Below, piece after piece: positions 57,066 through 64,000 of a stretch of 64,000 bases of DNA (the stretch's first letter is position 1; the number at the start of each line of letters is the position of its first letter). Made by a program: the position numbers and the translations under genes. The notes under the pieces were generated by a model. The model did no database searches. It had not been told where the DNA came from and saw only the letters and a program-made list of their open reading frames with translations. The DNA is from Gammaproteobacteria bacterium (GTDB lineage: Bacteria; Pseudomonadota; Gammaproteobacteria; JADZEE01), in NCBI GenBank assembly GCA_020850735.1, contig JADZEE010000096.1:62001-126000 (forward strand). Direction: 5' to 3'.

Positions 57066-58904
57066 ATGTCCGTACCTTCACCCCTGTCGCGCGCGCTCCT
57101 TTGCGCGGTGTCGCTGGCCGTCATGGCCGGCGTCACGGCTGGCGAGCTGTCGGTGCCGATCCAGCTCGACCATGCTTTCATCCGCCAGGCGCTGCTCGAC
57201 CAGGTCTACCTCGGCGCCGGCCACACCGCGCATGTACTCGAGGATGCTCGCCAGTGCAACACGCTGGTGCTGTCCGATCCGCAAGTCGATGCGCGCGACG
57301 GACGGCTGCGCGTGGTGACGGCCATCGAGGCGCGCGGCGGTACCCCGCTCGGCGATCGCTGCATCGGCCTGTTCTCCTGGAGCGGTCTGGTCGAGACGCT
57401 CGAGGAGGTGTTTGTCGTCGCCGGCCGGCCCGCGATCGGGGTGCGTGTCGTCGATTCGAACTTTCTCGGTGCCGACGGCGTGAAACGCGCGGTACCGGGA
57501 CTGCTGTGGGACTGGCTGAAGCGCTACGTCCACCCCCGCCGGGAGTCGTTCGGCATCGATCTGATGCCGGCCATCCTCGAAGCCCGATCGCTGCTGCGAA
57601 CCGCCGTGCCCGCGGACGACACCACGGTGCAGGCGGTCATCGACAGCATCAGCGTGGGCAGCGTACAGGTGAACGACACCGCGCTGGTCGTCGGGCTCGC
57701 ACTGAGCGTACCCGAGCCGCCGCCGGGCTATGTGCGCACTGCACAGCCACCGCTCAGCGTCGAGGAGCTGCGTGCCTGGGACGTCGCCTGGCAGGACTGG
57801 GACGCTTTTCTCACCTGGCTGGTCAAGCAGCTCGCGCAGGAAGCCACCGCGCACGAGGCGCGCATGGAGTTGCGCGAGCTGCTCCTCGACGCACGCTATG
57901 AGCTGCGCGCAGCGCTCGCCGCCGACGATCCGCAGCCGGATCCCGTGCGGGCACTGTTCCTGCGCAGCTGGCCGCGCCTGGCCGCGCTCGTGCGCCGACT
58001 CGGTGACACGGTGCCCGGCACGACCGCGGCCCGTTATCTGAGCTTCGTCGCCGCCGCCGATGCGCTGCTGGCCGTGGACGCCGCCGGCCCTCAGCTCGGC
58101 ATCCGCGTCGATCGCGGCGGTCTGCGCCAGCTCGCGCGGATCGTAGCCCCGTCCCTGATCGATGCCGAACTGGAATACCGGCAGGATGTCGATGCGAAGC
58201 TGCGCGAGCTGATGGGTTTCGGCCCGCCGCTGGCGCCGACCGATCCCGCCCCGAGCGCGGCGCTGCGCATGCTCGACTGGTTCATTGCGGCGGCGTGGGC
58301 GAGGCAGGCGCCGGCGCCCGAAGTCGTCGGCCGCCTGACGGGCTGGGTGCCCGGCCAGGACGAGCTCGACGAGTATCTGGTCATCATGGGGACGCTGCTC
58401 ACGCAAACGACCGACAGCAGTGTCGCGGCTGGCAAAGTGCCGGCCGATCTGGCGGCCGTCTACCGCGCGCTGGTATTCGCAACCGCCTGGCAGGAGACCT
58501 GCTGGCGCCAGTTCGTGCGCGTCGCCGGCAAGGTGCAGCCCATCCGATCGGCGGCCGGTTCGGTCGGCCTCATGCAGATCAACCAGCACGTGTGGCGCGG
58601 CTTGTACGACGTCGACGCGCTCGCCGCCGACGTCGGCTACAACGCCCGCGCCGGCAATGAGATCCTCTTGCACTACCTGGTCGATTATGCGATCCGCAAG
58701 GGCGAGCACGAACGGACCGGCGACGTGGACAATCTCGCCCGTGCGACCTACGCGGTATACAACGGCGGCCCCCGGCATCTCACCCGCTACCGGGAGGCCG
58801 ACACGAGCAAGGCCTTGCGTGCGATCGATGCGGCGTTCTGGAGCAAATACCGCCGCATCGCCGCGGGCGGCATAGCGGTGGTGAAGGAGTGCTATGGCCA
58901 CTGA
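57066..58904 (+). CDS. Exported lytic transglycosylase (SLT-like)
   Basis: This 612-residue protein has an N-terminal signal peptide (ALLCAVSLAVMAGVTAGE), a long helical region, and a C-terminal SLT-type muramidase domain. The catalytic glutamate is in FATAWQETCWRQFVRV, and SAAGSVGLMQINQHVW and ARATYAVYNGGPRHLTRY match the substrate groove. It should cleave peptidoglycan in the periplasm. TATAAT lies at 57052-57057, only nine bases before the ATG, so the message may be nearly leaderless. A strong ribosome-binding site is not seen. Confidence 0.9.
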   Translation: MSVPSPLSRALLCAVSLAVMAGVTAGELSVPIQLDHAFIRQALLDQVYLGAGHTAHVLEDARQCNTLVLSDPQVDARDGRLRVVTAIEARGGTPLGDRCIGLFSWSGLVETLEEVFVVAGRPAIGVRVVDSNFLGADGVKRAVPGLLWDWLKRYVHPRRESFGIDLMPAILEARSLLRTAVPADDTTVQAVIDSISVGSVQVNDTALVVGLALSVPEPPPGYVRTAQPPLSVEELRAWDVAWQDWDAFLTWLVKQLAQEATAHEARMELRELLLDARYELRAALAADDPQPDPVRALFLRSWPRLAALVRRLGDTVPGTTAARYLSFVAAADALLAVDAAGPQLGIRVDRGGLRQLARIVAPSLIDAELEYRQDVDAKLRELMGFGPPLAPTDPAPSAALRMLDWFIAAAWARQAPAPEVVGRLTGWVPGQDELDEYLVIMGTLLTQTTDSSVAAGKVPADLAAVYRALVFATAWQETCWRQFVRVAGKVQPIRSAAGSVGLMQINQHVWRGLYDVDALAADVGYNARAGNEILLHYLVDYAIRKGEHERTGDVDNLARATYAVYNGGPRHLTRYREADTSKALRAIDAAFWSKYRRIAAGGIAVVKECYGH

Positions 58905-59015
58905 GCGGACGCGGGTCGGGGCGCGCCGGTGCTGATGGCCCGCAACCCGGGCACGGCCCCCGAGCCGGCTTTGCGCGCGCACGCGATCCGACGCTGAGCC
59001 CGGGCAGGGTCGCGT

Positions 59016-59915
59016 ATGCCCATCGTGTTTGGTTATCTCGCCATGCTCGCCATCTGGTCGACGGTGCCGCTGGCGGTGAAATGGAGCACCGAGGGTCCGG
59101 GTTACCTGTACGCGAGCACGGCGCGCTTCGCCGTCGCGGCGGCGTTCCTGGTCGTACTCGTGCTGGTGCTGCGCGTGCGCGTCCCGCGCGATCCGCGGGC
59201 GCTGCAGGCCTACGCGATCTCGGGCCTGAATTTTTACTGCTTTCTGGCCGGTTACTGGGGCGTGAGCTTCGTGCCCTCGGGCTGGATGGGGGTGATGTGG
59301 GGCCTGGCACCGTTCATCACCACCGTGTGTGCGGCGCTGTGGCTGGGTGAGCGCAGCTTCAGCCTGCTGCGTCTGGCCGGCCTGCTGACCGGTTGCGCCG
59401 GGCTGGCGGTGATCTTCGCCACCGCGATCGACGTGGGACCGGCACAGGCGCTCGGGGTCGCGCTGGTGTTGGTGACGGTGACGGTCAACTCGGCGGCAGC
59501 GGTGTGGCTCAAGCGCATCGGTACCCACGTGCCGCCGATCACCCTGGCGGCCGCGGGCGCGCTGCTGGCGCTGCCGGCCTACGCACTGACCTGGCTGCTG
59601 GTCGATCCGGCGTTGCCCGTCGCCGTGCCCCTGCGCGCCGCCCTGTCCATCGTCTATCTCGGTGTCATCGGCACCGGCGTCGTGTTCGTGCTGCTGTACT
59701 ACGTACTGCGCCATCTCGAGCCCGTGCGGATCTCGCTGGTCGGTATGGTCTCGCCGGTACTCGCGCTGCTGCTCGGCAACCTGGTCAACGCCGAGCCTGT
59801 GAGCGTGCGCATCTGGTTCGGTACGGCGCTGATCGTCCTCGCCCTGGTGCTGCACGAGTACCTGCCGCGTCGCTCGGCGCAGCGCGTCGCCGGCCTGAAC
59901 ACGCAAGTGCACTGA
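59016..59915 (+). CDS. EamA/DMT-family inner-membrane transporter
   Basis: This 299-residue permease has ten hydrophobic segments in two EamA repeats. The first repeat is near TVPLAVKWSTEGPGYLYAST. The second is near VYLGVIGTGVVFVLLYYVLR and RISLVGMVSPVLALLLGNLV. The substrate is unknown; family members export amino acids and other metabolites. It lies 111 bases after the transglycosylase stop. A GC palindrome follows at 59941-59958. Confidence 0.9.
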   Translation: MPIVFGYLAMLAIWSTVPLAVKWSTEGPGYLYASTARFAVAAAFLVVLVLVLRVRVPRDPRALQAYAISGLNFYCFLAGYWGVSFVPSGWMGVMWGLAPFITTVCAALWLGERSFSLLRLAGLLTGCAGLAVIFATAIDVGPAQALGVALVLVTVTVNSAAAVWLKRIGTHVPPITLAAAGALLALPAYALTWLLVDPALPVAVPLRAALSIVYLGVIGTGVVFVLLYYVLRHLEPVRISLVGMVSPVLALLLGNLVNAEPVSVRIWFGTALIVLALVLHEYLPRRSAQRVAGLNTQVH

Positions 59916-60218
59916 GCCCGGTGCCGCGGTCGCCGCGCGCCGGCGGCGGCCGCCGCCGACTGTCGCGGCCCCGGCGACGCGGCGGTGGCCTGCACGCAGG
60001 CGCGCCGGTGGCGGTACCACTCGCCTGCCAGCAGCTGTCGACATCACCAATACATTGATTTTATTAATTTTACTATCGCACTGCGCGATGGGCGACCGAC
60101 GCGCGGGCTTGCGCATTGCAAAATAACGTATAAAAGTACCACAATACGTGAATAGCGATGCTCGCCTGCCTTGGGGGGCGGGTATTGTGCACATGATCAT
60201 GCAGGGAGAGACCGCCTC
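59916..60218. promoter_or_regulatory. AT-rich upstream region of the flavin oxidoreductase gene
   Basis: Of these 303 bases, 60040-60160 is strikingly AT-rich (for example TTGATTTTATTAATTTTAC and CGTATAAAAGTACCACAA) in a GC-rich genome. CGTA...TACG and TTGC...GCAA dyads are present. No good -35/-10 pair of standard spacing is found. It probably holds the promoter and regulator sites. The first part has an 18-base perfect palindrome (CGGCGGCGGCCGCCGCCG) after the EamA gene. Confidence 0.5.
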
Positions 60219-63200
60219 ATGAGCCCCAATCGCAATGCCCCGTCGGGGTCCGCACCCCTCACGCCCGGTATTCCCGGCTTCGACTACGCCGATCTCCACG
60301 ATCCGGCGCGGCTTGCGGATCTGCTCGCAACCTTCGACGCCGAGGTGCGGACCCGCGATCCCGCCCTGGCCGCCGAATTCGCGGTCTATCGCAGCAGCGG
60401 CGGTGCCGGCATGGAGCCGCGCCGGATCTCCGATCTGCTGGTGCGCATGGCGCCGCAGGTGGGTGATTTCGTTGCCCGCCTGTTCCAGGTCGAGGCCGAG
60501 CACGCCGCGCAGCGCCAGGCGATCCGCGCCGAGATCGACTCGGTGTTCGTCTACCGCAACCGGATCGTCGGCAAGCTGGCGCGGCGCTACCGCCCGAATG
60601 CCTGGCGTGAGTGGGACCACGTGGCCATCGAGGCGCGGCTCGCGGCGCTGCGTGCGGCCGGTTTCCCCGAGACGGCTGCCGAGCAGGAGGAGCGCGCGAT
60701 CGCGCAGATCGCCGTGACCCTGCTGTCGCTGGGGAGCGAGGGCAGCGATGGCGAGGCGGTACCGGCGCCGCGGGAGCCGCTCGCCGAGGTCCGGCTCGCA
60801 GCCCTGCGCCGGCGTCTGCTGGAGCACCCGCAGGCCCGCGAGCTGCTGGCCGACTGTCTCGCCGAGACCGCGGATCCCGCCTTCGCCGAAGCGCTGCTCG
60901 AGATCGTGCGGCGCTGGAGCTTTCTCGCGCTGCACGATCCGATCCTGAACCGGCACGTGCGCGCCTGGGTGAGCTTGCGCACGGCAGCCCGCCGCGACGT
61001 CGACGAGCGAGTCGCCCACGAGACCGAGTCGCGCGAAGGATTTGGTGTGTGGGTCGGCCCGCGCGACCGGCGTCGCCGGCGCGACGGCTTCTCGCTCACC
61101 GACCGCCGGGCGGCGGAGCGCGAGGTGCTCGCCGAGGTCGACCGCTGCATCTACTGCCATGAGCGCGGCGCCGAGGGCGGCGATTCCTGCGCCAAGGGCA
61201 TGCGCGAGCGCGACGGTGAATTCCGCGCCAACGCGCTCGAGGTACCCATGACCGGCTGTCCGCTCGGCGAGAAAATCTCGGAAATGCACCTGCTCAAGCG
61301 CCGCGGCGACAACATCGCCGCGCTGGCGCTGATCATCATCGACAATCCCATGTGCCCCGGCACCGGACACCGCATCTGCAACGATTGCATGAAGGGCTGC
61401 ATCTACGCCAAGTCCGAGCCCGTCGATATCCCCCAGATCGAGACCAACGTGCTCACCGACGTCCTGTTCATGCCGTGGGGATTCGAGATCTACAGCCTGC
61501 TCACGCGCTGGAACCCGCTCAACGTCGAGCGCCCGCACGCACTGCCATACAACGGCCGCAACGTGCTCGTCGTGGGCATGGGCCCGGCCGGTTACACGCT
61601 GGCGCACTATCTGCTGAACGAGGGTTTCGGCGTCGTCGGCATCGATGCGCTGAAAATCGAGCGGGTGCCCAGGCGGCTTGCGGGTTCGCGCGACACGTTG
61701 CCGGTGCCGATCCGCAATTTCCGTAACTTTCACGAGGATCTCGACGATCGCCTGCTCGCCGGTTTCGGCGGTGTCGCCGAGTACGGCATCACGGTGCGCT
61801 GGGACAAGAATTTCCTGCGCGTCATCCACCTCACGCTCGCCAGGCGGCGTGCTTTCCGCTGCTATGGCGGGGTGCGCTTCGGTGGCACCATCACGCTCGA
61901 CGACGCCTGGGCGCTCGGCTTCGACCATGTCGCCGTCGCCACCGGCGCCGGCAAGCCGACGCTCATCGACCTGGAGAACAACCTCATCCGCGGCGTGCGC
62001 ATGGCATCGGATTTCCTGATGACGCTGCAGCTGTCGGGCGCCGCCAAGGAGTCCTCGCTCGCCAACCTGCAGGTGCGCCTGCCCGCGGGTGTCATCGGTG
62101 GCGGGCTCACCGCCGTCGATACCGCGACCGAGGTGATGGCCTATTATCCGCGGCAGGTGGAGAAGGTCCTGCACCGTTACGAGAAGCTGGTGGCGCTGTA
62201 CGGCGAGCGGCGGGTGCGTGGTATGTACGACGAGGAGGAGATCACCATCCTCGACGAATTTCTCGCCCACGGCCACGCCGTCCAGGCCGAGCGCGAGCGC
62301 GCGCGTATGGCCGGCGAGCAGCCCGATTTCGCACGTCTCGTCGAGCGCTGGGGTGGCGTGACGCTGTTCTATCGCAAGGGCATCAAGGATGCACCGGCCT
62401 ACCGCCAGAATCATGAAGAGATCAGCAAGGCACTGGAGGAGGGGATTGCGCTGGCCGAGGGTATGAGCCCGACGAGCGCGCAACCCGATCGCCATGGCGC
62501 GCTGGAGGCGGTGTGCTTCGAGCGCTACGCAGCGCACGAGGGCCGCTGGCAGCGGACTGCCGACACGGTCCGGGTACCCCTGCGCAGCCTGTTCATCGCC
62601 GCCGGCACCTCGCCCAACACCATCTACGAGCAGGAGCACCCGGACACCTTCGAGCTCGACGGCCGGTTTTTCCGCCGCTACGCGCCGCAGCGCGCGGACG
62701 GGAACCTGCGCTTCGAGCCGGTGCGGGAACCGGCACCGCTGGTGAAACGATCAACGCCGGCGCCGTTCACCTCCTACGACGCCGGCGGACGCCGGGTCAC
62801 GATCTACGGCGACAATCATCCCGTCTACGCCGGCAACGTCGTCAAGGCGATGGCGAGCGCCCGCGACGGTTATCCCTACATCGTGGAGCTGTTCGCCGCG
62901 GAACTCGCGCGTCTCGATCCGGCGCAGCAGGCCGGGCGCGACGCGCGTCTCGACGCCCTGTGCGAGCGCCTCGACACGGAGCTGCTGGCCCAGGTCGTGC
63001 GGGTGACGCGGCTCGCGCCGACGATCCTCGAGGTCGTCGTGCGCGCACCGATGGCGGCGCGCAAGTTCCAGCCGGGACAGTTCTACCGCGTGCAGGGCCT
63101 GGAGTGGTTCGCGCGCACCGTGGAAGACACGTTGCTGGTGTCCGAAGGCATCGCCCTGACTGGTGCCTGGGTGGACAAGGACGCGGGTCACATCGGACTC

Positions 63201-63968
63201 ATCACCCTGGAGATGGGGGCGTCGTCGCGGCTGTGTGCAACCTGGAAACCGGGTGACCCGGTGATCGTGATGGGCGTGACCGGTCAGCCCACCGAAATCA
63301 TCGGTGGCCAGACCGTGGCCCTGGTCGGCGGTGGTCTCGGCAACGCCGTGCTGTTCTCCATCGGCAAGGCATTGCGCGCGGCCGGAAGCCGCGTGCTGTA
63401 CTTCGCCGGTTACCGCCGCAGCGAGGATGTGTTCAAGGTCGAGGACATCGAGCGCGCCGCCGACGTCATCGTCTGGTCGGTGGACGCGGCACCGGGCGTG
63501 CAACCCATCGCCGCGCGGCGCGCGGGTGACCAAAGCTTCGTCGGCAACATCGTCGAGTCGATCGTCGCCTACGGCGACCTCGGTCCGGTGCCGATCCCGC
63601 TCGAGGAAATCGAGCGCATGATCGTCATCGGCTCGGACCGCATGATGGCGGCGGTCGAGGCGGCCCGCCGCGGCGTGCTCGCCGGGCGACTGCCCCGGCT
63701 TGGCCAGGCGATCGGCTCCATCAACTCGCCGATGCAATGCATGATGAAAGGCGTGTGTGCGCAGTGCCTGTGTCGCCACGTCGATCCCGCCACCGGCGAG
63801 GAACAGTTCGTCTACTCCTGTTACAACCAGGACCAGCCGCTCGAGCGGGTCGACTTCGCGCACCTGCACGAGCGGCTCAGGCAGAACAGCGTGCAGGAAA
63901 AGCTCGGCAGCCTGTGGTTGCAGTACCTGCTGGAACGGCCGGCCACGGCGCAGGCGCTCGCGGGCTGA
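60219..63968 (+). CDS. Fused FAD/Fe-S pyridine-nucleotide oxidoreductase with PyrK-like reductase domain
   Basis: This 1249-residue cytoplasmic flavoprotein has an N-terminal helical part (about 1-300) and a cysteine-rich section (CIYCHERGAEGGDSC, CPLGEKISE, CPGTGHRICNDCMKGCIY) able to hold two 4Fe-4S clusters as in GltD/DPD-type proteins. A GltD-like FAD/NAD domain follows (VLVVGMGPAGYTLAHYLLNE, GVIGGGLTAVDTATEV). The C-terminal FNR/PyrK-like half has FQPGQFYRVQGLEWF and VALVGGGLGNAVLFSIGKAL, plus the cluster motif CMMKGVCAQCLC. Electron bifurcation or NADPH:ferredoxin transfer, as in NfnAB, is an inference. ATG 60219 follows GGGAGAG by eight bases. Confidence 0.85.
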   Translation: MSPNRNAPSGSAPLTPGIPGFDYADLHDPARLADLLATFDAEVRTRDPALAAEFAVYRSSGGAGMEPRRISDLLVRMAPQVGDFVARLFQVEAEHAAQRQAIRAEIDSVFVYRNRIVGKLARRYRPNAWREWDHVAIEARLAALRAAGFPETAAEQEERAIAQIAVTLLSLGSEGSDGEAVPAPREPLAEVRLAALRRRLLEHPQARELLADCLAETADPAFAEALLEIVRRWSFLALHDPILNRHVRAWVSLRTAARRDVDERVAHETESREGFGVWVGPRDRRRRRDGFSLTDRRAAEREVLAEVDRCIYCHERGAEGGDSCAKGMRERDGEFRANALEVPMTGCPLGEKISEMHLLKRRGDNIAALALIIIDNPMCPGTGHRICNDCMKGCIYAKSEPVDIPQIETNVLTDVLFMPWGFEIYSLLTRWNPLNVERPHALPYNGRNVLVVGMGPAGYTLAHYLLNEGFGVVGIDALKIERVPRRLAGSRDTLPVPIRNFRNFHEDLDDRLLAGFGGVAEYGITVRWDKNFLRVIHLTLARRRAFRCYGGVRFGGTITLDDAWALGFDHVAVATGAGKPTLIDLENNLIRGVRMASDFLMTLQLSGAAKESSLANLQVRLPAGVIGGGLTAVDTATEVMAYYPRQVEKVLHRYEKLVALYGERRVRGMYDEEEITILDEFLAHGHAVQAERERARMAGEQPDFARLVERWGGVTLFYRKGIKDAPAYRQNHEEISKALEEGIALAEGMSPTSAQPDRHGALEAVCFERYAAHEGRWQRTADTVRVPLRSLFIAAGTSPNTIYEQEHPDTFELDGRFFRRYAPQRADGNLRFEPVREPAPLVKRSTPAPFTSYDAGGRRVTIYGDNHPVYAGNVVKAMASARDGYPYIVELFAAELARLDPAQQAGRDARLDALCERLDTELLAQVVRVTRLAPTILEVVVRAPMAARKFQPGQFYRVQGLEWFARTVEDTLLVSEGIALTGAWVDKDAGHIGLITLEMGASSRLCATWKPGDPVIVMGVTGQPTEIIGGQTVALVGGGLGNAVLFSIGKALRAAGSRVLYFAGYRRSEDVFKVEDIERAADVIVWSVDAAPGVQPIAARRAGDQSFVGNIVESIVAYGDLGPVPIPLEEIERMIVIGSDRMMAAVEAARRGVLAGRLPRLGQAIGSINSPMQCMMKGVCAQCLCRHVDPATGEEQFVYSCYNQDQPLERVDFAHLHERLRQNSVQEKLGSLWLQYLLERPATAQALAG

Positions 63969-64000
63969 GCCGGCGGTCGCGGGACATGCCGGTCCGTGCG

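Noticed and set aside
57078..62639. Uninterrupted minus-strand reading frame of 1853 codons
   Set aside because: It is exactly antisense to the transglycosylase, EamA transporter and half of the flavoprotein gene, all with strong family motifs. The translation is arginine-, histidine- and alanine-rich with no domain. It is a by-product of high GC and codon bias.

Overview
The window is about 64 kb of GC-rich, densely coded chromosome from a proteobacterium. The gene set (RecD, OxyR with both redox cysteines, RmuC, a YgiQ-type radical SAM protein, CstA-YbdD, hexameric-type citrate synthase, a TonB-dependent receptor with many tandem beta-strand features) fits a Gammaproteobacterium best, perhaps near the Nevskiales or Steroidobacterales. 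That placement is an inference without any rRNA gene to support it. No rRNA, tRNA, CRISPR array, transposase or integrase was seen.

Region 1 (1-13.4 kb) is the accessory part. It starts inside recD. A PAS-AAA-Fis sigma-54 activator follows, then a sigma-54-type promoter and a three-gene operon: a QueG-like Fe-S protein, a small HTH-like protein and an orphan homologue of the phenylphosphate synthase alpha subunit (PEP-synthase-like phosphohistidine domain). Next is a LuxR regulator divergent from a TonB-dependent receptor, and this pair is bracketed by a perfect 54-bp direct repeat. Beside the second repeat copy lies a decayed fragment resembling recD itself. An AhpD-like protein, a stretch with no assignable gene, a DUF302 protein and a glutathione S-transferase follow. 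The GST reading frame runs into the 3' remnant of a transaldolase gene.

Region 2 (13.3-21.3 kb) is a tightly packed sugar-phosphate operon: transaldolase remnant, ROK/polyphosphate-glucokinase-like kinase, pgi, gnd, zwf and a GH63-type glucosidase. It would feed glucose units released by the glycosidase into the oxidative pentose phosphate pathway.

Region 3 (21.3-32.2 kb) holds an unassigned HExxH protein next to a C-terminal remnant of a YegS/DAG-kinase-like gene, a secreted LolA-like protein, an SLC13/ArsB-type transporter, an RTX-repeat protein, a minus-strand unit of cyclic-nucleotide/GAF sensor, DUF6394-like membrane protein and RCK potassium channel, and oxyR with an operator-like site over its start codon.

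Region 4 (32.4-34.3 kb) is a cobalt-type nitrile hydratase operon (beta, alpha, accessory protein) interrupted by a long imperfect hairpin.

Region 5 (34.4-64 kb) is mostly conserved core and regulatory genes: YgiQ, RmuC, a PilZ-like protein, CstA-YbdD, a glycine-zipper protein, threonine ammonia-lyase with two glutathione transferases, RidA, a NYN-LOTUS protein, a MarR-EmrA-EmrB efflux operon with a perfect palindromic operator, a membrane Ser/Thr kinase, citrate synthase, an ATP adenylyltransferase-like protein, a lytic transglycosylase, an EamA transporter and a 1249-residue flavin/iron-sulfur oxidoreductase fusion.
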